Source: Euglena gracilis
Taxonomy: Eukaryota > Euglenida > Euglenophyceae > Euglenales
NCBI GenBank assembly: GCA_039621445.1
Contig: CP154956.1
Coordinates: forward strand, 17,427,562 to 17,491,561
Direction: 5' to 3'
DNA length: 64,000 nt
Shown: positions 48,656-60,894 of the stretch, piece after piece
Numbering within the stretch: position 1 is the first letter of the stretch
How the letters are laid out: the number at the start of each line of letters is the position of its first letter
The notes under the pieces: generated by a model
The model's input: only the letters and a program-made list of their open reading frames with translations
Told to the model about the DNA's origin: nothing
The model's database searches: none
Made by a program: the position numbers and the translations under genes

Positions 48656-49794
48656 GTCCACAACCATCAAGAGGTTTCAGTTGAACAACACCTCATGCTC
48701 ATTGCGCGGCTGCTGAATTATTTGATTCCGCTTATTTGTGCAGGTTTCAATCAACAGGAGCAGCAGGATCTTCCTCTGGCCACTATGAACATGAGAACAA
48801 AAAAGCACAGACTGCATTCTAGGGAGGGTGGATGGCTTGCTTTTAATTTTTAACAGGTTCACATTTTTGTAAAAGAAAACCCTTTACCAACGATGCTGTT
48901 TGAAATATCTCATTGCCTAAAACACAAAAAAGAAACAATGTCAAAAACATGTTTTTTTGTTGAAAAGCGTGTTGTTTTTCAAAAATACGTGTTAAAAAAA
49001 ACAGGTTTCCCCCCGTTCACCAGACCTTTTGCTCATTCCATGTTGATTCAATGATGGCTTTGTACATACACACTTTGAAATCAGATGGAGGCACCATGCC
49101 CCATCCAAGCTATTGCTTACCAAGCTATTCCCGTAGGTGGTATTGGAACAGTTCGGTGGCAGGGCACTTTGATGAGGAAAGTGGCAAAAATTTCATCGTT
49201 TTTCCTGGAGGCATCAACAATAGTTGCTGAAAATTGTCCATGGTCAAAAGGGGTGTCCGGGGGATTGTGCGTGCTAATATTGAATGTGTGCACCAAGAAG
49301 GAAGGCGGGCGCTTAGGGAGGGTTCTTCTGGCTCAGGGAGGGTAAGCCAGAAGTGAACGGTAATGGGCAAGGCTAGCTTTTTTCAACAACAAGTGGATGA
49401 AAATTGATGGGACAGGGGGGGGGGGAAACTATGGACAGGAGAAATTTTGGCGCTGGGTCAAAAAAAATTGAGATTGGGGGCAAATTCTTTGAACAACGTA
49501 CACAAAAATTTTGGGATGGGAGCACAGGGCGGTCCTTAAAGGAAAAAAAATTTCTGTCCCAGCACATTCAACGAAAAATCCACAGGAAAATGGGCGGCTA
49601 CTGCACTCAACCAAAACGGAGTTGTCAACTGTGACCTCACCGCAACAGCAGCTTTTCATGTGCTGCCGAACTGGAGTCATACGCAGTGCTCCGGAAGGCC
49701 TCCAACACTTTCACCGCAGCCTGCGAGTTAATAGCACGGACTTGCACTGTTCCCAGCCAGAGATTTTTTTTCAGGAACAGGGAGGGGAGGTCCG

Positions 49795-50145
49795 GACCAT
49801 ACCATTGCCTACCCACTCCTCGGGGGGAGGGGGGTCACTTTCCACTTTCAAAAAAAACAGTCAGTCACTTTTCACAAACCAGTCTCCCACTTCCCACCCC
49901 CACCCAACGGGGGGGGGGGGTCGGTCACTCCAGCCATTCGGCCAAAAATGACCGAAAATCAAAGGATTTTGACCAAAAAAAACTGCCTTCGGCGGTGGCC
50001 ACTTTCAGCCAATCCTGGCGGACCTCCCCCTCTGGGGGGTGGGTCTGGAGCCAAAAACCGGTCAGTCACTCCGAAAAAAAAACAAGTCAGTCACCTCCCC
50101 CCCCCCCCGGGGAGGGGTCGGACACCACCTTAAGCATTATTGTTA
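49795..50145. repeat. GTCAGTCAC-family MITE-like element
   Basis: ccataccattgcctaccca at the start and taagcattattgttatggtcc at the end form inverted repeats; interior cagtcagtcac motifs and ctgccttcggcggtgg core. Confidence 0.65.
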
Positions 50146-50159
50146 TGGTCCGGACCCCC

Positions 50160-50375
50160 CCCGTAACTAAACTTGAAAACGAAATCCCTCTTCCCAGCTT
50201 TGTCGCTGAGAATGCCGGCAACACCATGGGGGAGAATGTCTGCAACACAGGTGGTCAGGTTTGCATGAACGTTGAGATCGACGATGCCCTCTGCCCCAGC
50301 AATGCACGCAGCGATATCAGGGGCTTGCTGGCCACCCTGGAGATGCTTTTGGAGGTCGGATTCAGGCTTTGGCAA
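50160..50375 (-). CDS. Unrecognised exon candidate
   Basis: Encodes PESDLQKHLQGGQQAPDIAA, CIAGAEGIVDLNVHANLTTC and then LSDKAGKRDFVFKFSYG. Balanced composition, continuous over 70 codons. It abuts a MITE-like copy. No family recognised. Confidence 0.45.
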
Positions 50376-50651
50376 AAGCTGGACAGAGTGTGGCCTTTGT
50401 TTCCTCAGATTCAGCCCCCCTCAGGGCATTGGATGAACAACAAGAGGTTGGGGGATCAAAGATGCAGCCTTCAAAAAGGGGCAATAAAATTGAATTTTAA
50501 TTGATTTGTTTGTGGGGGGAAAATGGAACCAACTTCATGTCAACTGAAAAATACCCCGAAGACGAAGCCAACTTGGGAGTCAGGAAACTTCTGCCCACAT
50601 AAAGCCCCCAGATTTTATTTGAGAGGGGTCACTTGTGCGCATATCACATTG

Positions 50652-50653
<2 letters not shown>

Positions 50654-50698
<45 letters not shown>

Positions 50699-50700
50699 CA
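50654..50700 (+). repeat. (ca)n microsatellite
   Basis: About 22 uninterrupted ca units. Confidence 0.95.
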
Positions 50701-51129
50701 CGTACACATTACGCACAACATGTGACATTTGGTGTGGTGGCCAGGCACTTGGTTAGCTTTGTAGGGGGGTTGCCATGAAACTTCTCTGGGTCTGGTGAAG
50801 TGGGGTTGGGCTAAATTTTAACACAAAGTGACTCGGAAGGGAAATTCTGGAGGCAATTTTCTGGGCTTTCGTTGCCTTGGGATTTTGGCATTCAGAAAAT
50901 GACGTTACCCCACACCCAGGGGTGGGACAAAGGAAATGATGAGTGACTTTCACAAAAGCGACAGATTATTTTTTTTAAAATGAAACAAAAAACCTCAGGG
51001 GGATGACAGGGAACACTGTTCACTTACAAAAAAAACCAGACGTCACTTCTTGTTGACCAATGCATTTCCTGTCCCCCCCCCTTGGGGTGTCGTTCACCCT
51101 GGCCCAGGCTTCGACGTATGGGCAGGTTG

Positions 51130-51432
51130 GGGGGAGGTCGGAACCTCCTGGTCCAGAGGGGGGGAGGCATCAAAACAGTGGCGTGGGCTTGGTGACCGAT
51201 TTTCGGCCTGGGAAGCGCCGGGCGGAAAAATTTGACCCCCATAAGGTCAAAAATGCAAAAAAAATTCACCGCAAAGCGCCAAAGGGGGGAAAAATGACCT
51301 TCCCCCCTTGTTGGTCCGGACACCCCTTGGCAGGGGGGGGGGGGGGGGAGGGATGATCCGGACCCCCCTCTGGTTCAGGGGGGGATGCCCATCTGAACCC
51401 CGTGCACCCTCCTTATATCGAACCCTGCCCTG
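51130..51432 (+). repeat. MITE-like element, CAGGGTTCGATATAAGG family, copy 3
   Basis: Shares the interior cagtggcgtgggcttggtgacc, caaagcgcc and ggtccggac; ends accctccttatatcgaaccctg. Confidence 0.65.
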
Positions 51433-52584
51433 GCAAACAAAAAAAAATCAGGCACCTGGCCCCAGGTGGAATACTTGCGGTCACTTTGGCTGACCCAAAG
51501 TCTGGAGCCAAAAAAAAAACGGCCAAGTGACCCCCAGGTGTGCTGATATGTGTGAATTTATTCACAGCACTTCAGATTGCCGGACAATGGTGGCCATCAA
51601 CCTTCCATCCACATACATCATCCGCTGTCAAACGCCAAAAGGTCACCTCAGAAGCACTGGGCGATTTCAGTCAAAGCCTACCCTGGCCGTTTGCGGAGGA
51701 AATTCGCCACAGCTTTTGTCATTGCAGGCAAGCCACAAAATGATACAAAAACAAAAACACTTGTTGGACAGATGGGGAAAACGCGCAGATTTGGAACATC
51801 ATATGTCAAGGTTGCCGCCAGTCAGCAACAACTGTTTTGCCTTTCTAAATAATGCATCTTTCGATATATGACAACTTGTCAAAATTAAGGCAACCCTTGG
51901 CCCATGCCAGGCATAATCGCACAGTCTTGCACATATGAAGATACACAAAACTGAAAAACCAAATTCAGATCCACCCTAATTCCTGCAGAATTTCAAGATG
52001 GTCAAGGTGTCTCTTTGGGTGGAGGTTCCACTCTCCACCACCCATGGCATGCTTGTCTCCCCCCCCAATTCGCCCATTGGCGGACAGACCAACCAGGAAG
52101 GCTGCAAGAAAGTCAAAAAAACCTTCGAAAAAAAACGAAGTTCCAAAAAGTATGATTTGTGGGGTGACAAAAATTTGCGAGAATCCAACAAAATACAAAA
52201 ATGGACTAATTTTGCACGGGTCAAAAGAGTACTGGGTGAGGGTCCCCTCGGATTTAAAGCATGCAATCTTGGGGGGGGGGGGTATGTCAAACGTTTATTG
52301 AAAACACAACAAAAACCTGATGACATGATTTTTGTTATCTATGAACACGCCAATTCCAAAAATGCCACTTTGGGCAAAAAGCTTTATAAAAACTTTCTAT
52401 AAATTCAAAATTTATAAAAACTTTCATCAAAAAGCACAAATTTGAAATTCCCCCCACCAAGCCCCCACTAAAAGAATTTTTTAAGGCAGTGTCATGCTAT
52501 CCCAGCAGTATGACGGGGAGGCTATTTATGGAGTGGAGTTATGTTATAAAAAAAATGTGCCTGACAAACTGTTCGCAATTCCCA

Positions 52585-52670
52585 TATGAAACCGTGTCTG
52601 GGGGCTCCGGTTTCACGCCCGAACCGGCGTCTGGGATGCCGGTTCGGGCGTGAAACTGGCGTCTGGGGGA
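52585..52670. repeat. Palindrome of gaaccggcgtctgg units
   Basis: gtttcacgcccgaaccggcg and ccggttcgggcgtgaaac face each other around tctgggatg. The same module recurs at 53748-53775 and 53935-54045. Confidence 0.8.
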
Positions 52671-52854
52671 CCCAAAATAAAAAGTACCAAAAAGTGGCCA
52701 AAAGGGTTTGTAGACAGGTGGCAATCATATTTGAGCAGTTTTCGGGTGGTATTTGGCCAGAATTTGGGGTTGTTTGAGCAACAATTTCCTTTTGGTCAAT
52801 TTTGGATAATTTCTGAAATAGAATGCCATGCAGCATGGCAGAAATCTAAGGCCA

Positions 52855-53190
52855 TCTGCTAAAAGCCCTTGAGAAGAGCTTTCGATTGATAGACAACGTG
52901 GCAGCTGCAAAGTGGAATTTCAGATCTGCAGACAGGGTCGGAAAAATGCGGGAAAATGCGATCGCTGATTTTCAGAGCGCTTTGCAATCTGGCTGAGTTC
53001 TGTGGGTGCCAAGCGAAAGGTGTTGGCGAGAGCTTTCGTTTGATATGCAATATGCAACCTGAAGTGTGGGATTTTACAAATTAGGATGTCAAATACACGA
53101 TCGCTGAAAATAAGAGCTGTGTGCATTATGGCCGAATTCTGTGGCTATCTGTCGAAAGCCCTTGAGAAGAGCTTTCAATTGATGGGTTCA
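52855..53190 (+). repeat. Degenerate repeat gagctttcgattgat
   Basis: Three units near 52865, 53030 and 53165 (cttgagaagagctttcgattgatag and variants), about 150 bp apart. Related units are at 63035-63100 and 63755-63820. Confidence 0.65.
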
Positions 53191-53249
53191 ATGGGGGGGT
53201 CGGCACAGGGGGGGGGTTGGCGTGGCGAGGGGGTCCCGGAGGGGGGGGG

Positions 53250-53658
53250 CAGGGTTCGATATAAGGACAGGTGGGGGGGGGGTGGTCCGGACCCCCCCTG
53301 CGGGCCAGGAGGGGGGGGGGGTGGGGGGGACACCCCCCCCCACCTAAACAGGTGCGCGGTCAGGGTGGCCGAAATTTTTTGACCCCCCAAAACGACCAAA
53401 AGTGCCATTTTGGGCACTTTTTGGGCAAAAATGTGCCAAAAATGCAAAAAAAATTTCGGCGCAAAGCGCCGGAGGAAAAAATTGACCCTTTTTGGGGAAG
53501 GTCCCGGGAACCCCCCCGAGGGTCGGTCCGGACCCCCCTGGCAGGTGGGGGGGGGGGGTGGTCCGGACCCCCCCCTGCGGGCCAGGAGGGGGGGGGGGGG
53601 GGGGGGGGGGGACACCCCCCCACCTAAACCATGTACGCCCTCCTTATATCGAACCCTG
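53250..53658 (+). mobile_element. MITE-like element, CAGGGTTCGATATAAGG family, copy 4 (both ends visible)
   Basis: Starts cagggttcgatataagga and ends tccttatatcgaaccctg, a clear inverted pair; interior ttttcggcgcaaagcgccg, ggtcggtccggacccc and G runs up to 22. Both flanks are G runs, so a target duplication cannot be judged. Confidence 0.75.
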
Positions 53659-53744
53659 GGGGGGGAGGGGTGCGCGGGGGTCTGCCAAAAAAAATTTTCC
53701 TGGTGGGCCTGACATGGCGTGGCGAGGGTCTGAACGTGGCTAGG

Positions 53745-54055
53745 GGGCTCCGGTTTCACGCCCGAACCGGCGGCTGAGGAATCACGGCCAATTTCGCCCA
53801 AAATCCCCATGTTTGGGGCATTTTAGGGCGACTTTGGCCCAAATGGGCCGCCGGTCGAAATTGGCAGATTCCACACTTATGAAGCCATTGGGGGGTCGGC
53901 ACACCCCTCCCCCCCCCCTTTGGTTTCAAAAACTGTGTCCCACACGCCGGTTCGGGCGTGAAATCTGTGCCTAGGACGCCGGTTCGGGCGGAAGCCCAAA
54001 CCGGCGTCCCAGGCACAAGTTTCACGCCCGAACCGGCGTCTGGGACACAATTCTC
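53745..54055. repeat. Cluster of gaaccggcgt palindromes
   Basis: Units ggtttcacgcccgaaccggcg, cacgccggttcgggcgtgaa and ggacgccggttcgggcgg alternate in orientation and could fold into several hairpins. Confidence 0.75.
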
Positions 54056-55359
54056 GATATAGAATCTGGGTTTCAGAAAGGTTCATTCGTTCTGAAATCA
54101 AAGGAAGGTTGCTGAATTTGAAGTCAAGCTGCCACACTTCAGGCAGGTGTGCAATCTCTGTCCCCCCCCCCCAAAATGAGTGAAACCTGCTCGAACAAGA
54201 AAGCACCTTTCCAATCGGGAAAATTTGGGACAAGACAAACTGGCAAGCCTGGGCATTGAGAGTGAATGTTGCCCACAAGCTAAGCCCCGAAGTGAATGTG
54301 TGCGAGCATGAAGCACGAAAGCAGTGTAGCCCAATGCTAAAGCACAAGTGCCAAGCAAAGCCAAACCCTCTGCTCGCATTAGAAAATCCATAGGTTCCTG
54401 AATCACAAATGTGGAGAAGTTGGGGGACGGAGTAAACAAATTTAAAAGTGTGGATTCATTGGTGACCAAATTCAGCCCAGCCTAAGAAAGATATCTTCAA
54501 AGTCAGGCAAAAAAGAAAAAAAAAGGCTGGCTGGACCTCTTGGGGGAGAGGGTCCAGGGGGTGGACAAAAAAACCAACAATCACCCACAACAACAAAAAA
54601 AACCAAATCTCGACAATGAAGCAAAATCAAAAAAGAGAGCAAATAAACCCCCAATGCCCCCCATGCTTTACTTCCCCCCAACTCCCCCCAACTCGAGTCC
54701 AACCCAACTTTGGCTCAAAAAAAAAAAAAAAAAACCCTCCCCCCCCCCCAAATGCCCCCCCCCCCCCAGCCCCCAAAGTGGCCATTCACCAAATTTTGGT
54801 TTACCCCCCCCATTTTCCTTCGGCGCTTGGCGCGTCCAGAATTTGAAGGTGTGTCCTCCTAGAGTGGCCCTGGGTCCCTTGTCATTTTGAGGGGGGGGGA
54901 GGGTATCAAAAGAAGCAAAATCAAAGGAAATGTCTGAGACCTAAATTGAAACCCTACCTAACAGTGTATGACTCCCCCAAATGACTTTGGCCTTTTTGGC
55001 CAGGGCCACGGGGGGGGGGTCAGAAAACTTGATATCACCAGGAGGATTTTTGAATTTGTGAATTTGTGATTTTTGGGTGAAATTTGATTTGTTTTTTTTT
55101 CATGAGGTCAATATTTTTTCGGAAATTTTTCAAAAAGATTGGGTGCTTTATGACCATTTTAACTTACGATTTTATTTATTTATCCATGTTCCGGCCGGAC
55201 CTTGGCCGGACCCCAGAGGGCCACTTAGGGGGGGGGGGGGGCGTTTGGGGGGGGTGTCATGGTGAAATTTGACCTGAGCCGAATCGGAGTTCAGTTGGGT
55301 GCTGACATTTTCCGATTTTAAACCTTGGCCGACCTTGAAACATCTTTGGTCGTATTTGA

Positions 55360-55500
55360 CGACCCACACGTCGCAACAACGACTCAGGGCGTCGATCGAC
55401 CCTTCAAAGTCGATCGACTCCGAAAGGGGGTTCTAGGTAGTCGATCGACTACCCACTCTAATGTACCAACGAGGGTGTCCACCAGGCTTCTTTTTAAGAC
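55360..55500. repeat. tagtcgatcgacta palindrome cluster
   Basis: gtcgatcgac units, with tagtcgatcgactacccactctaatg followed by acgagg. The layout equals that at 58600-58640 but with gatc in place of ggcc. Confidence 0.7.
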
Positions 55501-56000
55501 CCCCGGGGGGGGAGCCCCCACCCACCCAGGGTGGCGCGGGACCCCCCCGGGGGGGGGGGGGGGGGCGGGGACCCCCCCCAAAATCGGGCCCGTTAAAGGC
55601 AATTTTCAAAAATTTTCGGCGCTTCGCGCCGAAAAGGTATACCCAGCGCCTCTGGCGCGGGACCCCCACCCGGGGGGGGGGGGGGTCCGGCCCCGACCCC
55701 CCCCCCCCCCCCCCCCCCCGGGGGGGGGGTTCAAAATCCTAAATAGACTACCACCCCCCTCCCCTTATTTGAGCACACCCACGGGCCAAAGGACCCCCCA
55801 AATGCTCAAATAAAGGGGGGGTCAAATAAGGGGGGGTCGAAAATTCGGTTTTGAGAGAGGACAAAAAAAATTTTGGCGCCTTCGGCGCCAAAATTTTTTT
55901 CTTCCCTCAGACCCAAATGCTCAATTAATGGGGGGGGGGTCAAATAAGGGGCGGGGGGGGTGGTAGTCGGCGGACATGAAAATGGTCTGTGGCTGTCCCA
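55500..56000. repeat. G/C-run block with ttttcggcgcttcgcgccgaaaa hairpin
   Basis: Hairpins at about 55612-55637 and 55868-55895 (ttggcgccttcggcgccaa), with runs of up to about 20 C (55688-55720) and G. Contains paired caaataaggggggg motifs. Confidence 0.7.
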
Positions 56001-56079
56001 AATCACCCAGAAATGGTCCAGATGGAGCCAAATGAGCACCTTGCACCAGTTTGATCACCCACAAATGAAAATACATGGT

Positions 56080-57600
56080 CGGTGTGGGGTCAATTAGGGG
56101 TAGTTGGGACTGCAAAGGGGTCAAGAACCACTGATAGGGGGTCTCCCCCCCCCGCGTCCCCCCCCCCGCGTCCCATATTTTGGCCGCGCACATTTTTTTT
56201 GTCAACCAAAGGAAAAATACACACGAATTTGAGTAATGTCAAAGAAAACCTGTGGGGACAGTTGGGCCACAGTCTCCCCCCGCCTCCCCCCTGCATCCCC
56301 CCAGCCCGCGTCCTCCCCTCGTATCCCAAACCACCCCCATCGACAAGGATTGCATAAATGGCTGCGGCCGGGCCACGACACCCCCAGGGGGTGAGTCGGG
56401 TTGCGGGGGGGGTTGCGGGGGGGTTGCGGGGGGGAAACCCTGTTTTAGGCGAAAAAAAGGGAGGAGAGCCGCAAGCAAACAAGGCAACCAAGACCCTCAA
56501 CTCCTTTCAGTAGGATGCGAACATCCGAAGGAGACAAAAGGAGACGGACGGACAGACGGCTAGAGAAAATTCCTTACATCTAGGGTTCCGGCCGTGCATT
56601 TTGGTCTGGACAGACTTACGGCTAGGTTGGTCTCAAAATCGCAACACTTGGACACTTGGGGGGGGGTCAATTTTGGGGCTTTGATGTCTTTGGCTCCAAA
56701 AGAAAGTGGCCAATTTGAGGGGGGGGGACAAATTTGCCAAAAAATTGGCCACTCTGAGGGGGGGGGACACTTTGAGGGGGGGGCTGCAACAACATGACAT
56801 TGAAGTTGGGATGGGGGGGATCTTTGAAACCTTAGTTGGCTGGTTCAATGGGATCTGACTACAACAACATTTTCAAGTGAAATTTGTCTTGGACATCAGT
56901 TGGCTTTGGAGGTTCGGCATGTCTGACGAGGACCCTCGGCCACCAGGGGGGGGGGTCCCCATTTTGCCGTGCCGAGGGGGTCAGTCCCCCAGGGGGGGGG
57001 GGTCCACCGTGGCGGACAGCCGGAATTTCCCAAAGGAAAATTCATTGGTATGGTTCGGCATGCCGGTGCCGAGGGGGTTGGCTGACCAGGGGGGGGGTCC
57101 ATTTTGCCGTGCCGAGGGGGTCCGACCACCAGGGGGGGGGGGTGGCTGCCGAACCTCCTTTTCAGATGCTAGTTGAAACACAAGACGTGGGGGCGGTGTT
57201 TATGTCACTCAAAGTGACATTTTTGTGACTAAAGAAGAGATCCGAGCGGCTGTTGCAAGAATTCTCATTGGTAAGAAACCCTTCATGAGTCGGGTTGCGG
57301 GGGGAACACCCCCCCATGGGTTAAAACCTATTTTCTGGGCCCGACGCCTGTCTTAAAATTCTACTGACATTAACGGATTTCAGCCTGAAATTTTTTATGT
57401 CGGTCGATTTCCATTCAGGCGCCCGTTTATGTCGGTCGATTTACATTCCATTGAAATCTGTTGCCGGTTAGATTAGGAATTTTTAGTGACTTTTGGACAT
57501 TTTGGATTTCCCTTTTTTCGACATTTTTGGTCCTGTGGGGTTCTGGAGGCGTTATGGACCAGACAAAAAACAATTTTTGCGGCTCATTGCGGGAAATTGG
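56080..57600. other. G-run-rich repeats, no gene
   Basis: Repeated gcgtccccccccc, ggttgcgggggg, and a duplicated unit ggttcggcatg…ccgtgccgagggggt (56910-56985 and 57050-57125). Frames are artefacts of these repeats. Confidence 0.5.
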
Positions 57601-57619
57601 TGATATATTTTTTTGTGGT

Positions 57620-57685
57620 CGCTAGCGACTGGTCCCTAGCGACCATGGTTGCTAGCGACCAGTCGCTGGCGACCATGGCTACTGA
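57620..57685. repeat. ggtcgctagcgacc palindrome cluster
   Basis: Alternating ggtcgctagcgactggtccc and gctagcgaccagtcgctgg units, self-complementary. Confidence 0.8.
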
Positions 57686-58147
57686 CCATTGGTGGTCGGG
57701 TTGGGGGTTTTGGAAGGCATTTGGGTGGGTTTCGAGTCATTTTCCTTCATATTTGGATGAATTTTTTTGGAGGGGGTGGGAGGGGGAGGGGGTCAGGTGA
57801 TCACAGCTGGCTGAATTTTGGATGGAACGGACGGAAGGACGGAACTTAAGATTGTCATTTTTTTGCCATAAAACCACTTTTTGGCCATATTTCTGTCCAG
57901 GCGGTCCGGTCGAATGAATTTCAAGACAGGCGTCGGGCCCAGACAAAATAGGGGGGGGTTCGGGACGCGGGGGGGGACGCGGGGGGGAACTGCCCCACAC
58001 ATTTTCTTTGGCGTAACCCAAATTTGCATGTAATTTTTCATTGGTCGAGCAAAAAATGTGTCCGGCCAAAATCCGGGACGCGGGGGGGGACGCGGGGGGG
58101 GGGGGACGTTGGAGGAATGCGGGGGGAACACCCCCCAGGTTTTAGAA

Positions 58148-58247
58148 AAATCGACCGACAATAACAGATTCAGCAGGGGCGCCGGGCGGCTCGCTTCGCT
58201 CGCTCGCGTCCGGCGCCCCTGCTGAATCCGTTAGTGTCGGTCGATTT
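58148..58247. repeat. Long hairpin
   Basis: Arms of nearly 40 bp (atcgaccgacaataacagat… and …atccgttagtgtcggtcgat) around ggctcgcttcgctcgctcgc. The sides differ at few positions. Confidence 0.85.
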
Positions 58248-58488
58248 TTGTATGGAAAGCAACACCAGAGAATTCCCATTCATGCCGCGTACACCTTTCT
58301 TCTGCCTGATTCCATTTGTGAAGTTCAGCGTTGGCAGCGAAGACTGACAATGTCTCGAACCGGAGCACCCTCTTCCAATTTTGCAAAGCGGACGGCATGC
58401 ATGCGCTCGGCCCACCACGTTTGTGAAGCATGATCGGGGGTGGAGAGGGCAAAGATGCAGGGGGTGGTGCGGATCACGGGGGCGCAAG

Positions 58489-59476
58489 GCGGTAGACTGG
58501 GGGGGGGGGTAGTGGGCAGTCAGCCGACTACCCAATTGGTCGGCCGACTAGGCTTGGTCCGTAGCTAGTCGGCGAGACGGGGGGGGGGGGGGGGAATGGG
58601 TAGTCGGCCGACTACCCACTCTGACGTACTAACGGGTCCAAACCGCCAACTTTTAAGCCCCCCCCATGAAGAAAATCCAATGCAAACTAGTCGGTGGCTA
58701 GTCGGTGGTCATAAAAATGGTCTGTGGCGGGCCCAATCACCAATTGTGGCGGGCCCAATCACCCGGAAATGGTCCGGATGGATCCAAATTAGTACCTTAC
58801 ACCAACATAAACACCCCCAGATGGAAATCTTTGGTCGGTGGGGGTCGGTGGGCCCTTGATGGGGGTCTCGAAGGGTGAAAAACCAATGATGTAACAAGGA
58901 TTACATGAAAAAAAAATCCTTTAGAAATGCAAGCATTCTGCATCATGAGAGGCAGAAAACCCCCCTCCACGCCCATCCGAGCCTCAAATAACAAAATCCC
59001 TTCTGTGTTGGCAACATACTCGGGGGCCAAGTCGATTTTGTGGCTCACTTTGGCATAGGCGGGGGGGGGGGGCGGAGCCCCCCCCCGCACCCCCCCCCTC
59101 AAATAACAAAATCCCTTCTATGTTGGCAATAGACTTGGAGGGAGAAGTCCTTTTTGTGCAAATTTTGACTTATATTGAAAATCCAATGGGGAGAGGTGTT
59201 CTTTTGTCAAAAGTGGCTCAAAATGGACATTTCCCCCCATTTTTTTTTTGCACATTCACCCCCAATTGGGGGGGTTCTGGAGCCATTTGGATGGGTTTTG
59301 ACTGGTGTTGAGGTGATTTAGACAAAAGTTTTTTTCCCAGGGGGGGGGCTTAAAAGTCGGCGGTTTTGACCCGTTAGTACATTAGAGTGGGTAGTCGGCC
59401 GACTAGCCGGCCGACCAATTGGGTAGTCGGCCGACTAGTCGGCCGACTGCCCACTACCCCCCCCCCAGTCTACCGC
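58489..59476. mobile_element. 1 kb inverted-repeat element with tagtcggccgacta clusters
   Basis: Ends gcggtagactggggg and cccccagtctaccgc. About 170 bp at the left (58489-58665) are repeated inverted at the right (59330-59476): tagtgggcagtc, tcggccgacta units, tactaacgggtc and ggcttaaaagt. The centre has a tandem tggcgggcccaatcacc and a duplicated aaataacaaaatcccttct. No transposase: a non-autonomous transposon. Confidence 0.8.
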
Positions 59477-59479
59477 TTG

Positions 59480-60560
59480 GCACTGTCACGGGGGGGGTCA
59501 CGGGGGGGGGGGGGCACGGGGGAAGTATGCCACTTTGGAGGTAGCGGGAGGCAACATCCATGATGTTGCGTCCCATCACGAGAAGGGCGGCACGCATCCT
59601 AAAATCGGTGATTTTCGGGTGAAAAAGTGGTTATTTTTGGCAGTTTTGGGCCATTTTTGAACAAAAAAAGTGCCTTTTGGTTTGAAAGTGGTCATTTATG
59701 GGCAATTTTTATGTCCAAAATTGGTCATTTTTTTCACTTTTTGAAAGGGAATTTTGTTAGGATTTCCTTGACCGTCACATTTTTTTGGGATGCATTTTGG
59801 GCCATTTTTGAAAGAGTGGCCATTTTTTTTGGTCGAAAAAACGGCCAAAAATTCCGTTGCGGGCGCGGAAACACACCAATTTTTTGGCACTTTTTTTTAG
59901 GGGACAAGATTTCTGGCCATTTTTGGCTTTGAAGGTGCGTTGGGTGTTGGGCGCCAAAAAGGGGCTTGGTTGTTCAAATGGAAGGTGTGGTGAGGACAAT
60001 TAATTAATTAATTATTTTCTGTTTCTTCAACAAAAATTTCACGTTTCCTCTCCCCCCCTTTTTGCCATGAAATTCTTTCCCACTTGCGAAATCTCCCCTT
60101 TTGCCAATGGGACATATTTTGGGTCAAAATTCAGACGGTGAAAAAAAAAACACCATTGTTTGGGTCGAGATTTGTTTAACCTCAAACCTTGGGATTTCTT
60201 TCCATTTTTTGACCATGTCAAGCCAGAAATTTGATGAAAAGCGATCAAAACCGCCATCAAGCATCAAAAAGCAGGCTGAAATGATGAATGAAAAGAAAGT
60301 CTGAAGTGACGAAGGTTGATGCATTGTATGAAAACTGAAGGCTCGATTCTCGGGTCACGGGGGTGTCACGGGGGGGTCACGGGGTCTCGGCTAGGATTGC
60401 TTTTTTCGGAAAAATACAAAAAAAATTTTCTTTCGGAAAAATTTCGGAAAAATTTCGGAAAATTATTTTATATACGGGAAATGTGACCTCACGGTTCAGC
60501 ACACCCGGGAACTGCCCCCGATGCCCTGCCTGTGCCCTCTTTTTGCCCCGTAGGGCGCGG
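59480..60560. other. Low-complexity, AT-rich stretch
   Basis: Contains tcacggggggg repeats (59487-59520, 60356-60385) and many ggccatttttg motifs. No gene recognised. Confidence 0.45.
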
Positions 60561-60894
60561 CGAGGAGTTAGTTCCGCCAAACAGTTGCTCCATCTTTGTT
60601 CTTGGGCACAAATTGTTCCCATATGGCATGCTTTCTGTAGCGTGCCATGAAAAAAAAATCCTGACAATGGAGAGACACAAAAAAAACTTCTTCCTCATTA
60701 ACATCATTGTCCGGATGAAAGAAATATAAATTTACATATTTTTCCACATGGAAAAATAAAACACATTTTTCCTGGAAAAATTTCGGAAATTTTTCCATTT
60801 TATTTTTCAGAAAAATTTCAGGTACAATCCTAGGGGGGTCACGCCCCCGCAGGGTAAGCCAACCAAGTTTCCAGTGGTTTGCTTCTGGGTACAC

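Noticed and set aside
53492-53810. Gly/Pro-rich proteins of about 100-210 residues
   Set aside because: Produced by G and C homopolymers in a MITE-like element.
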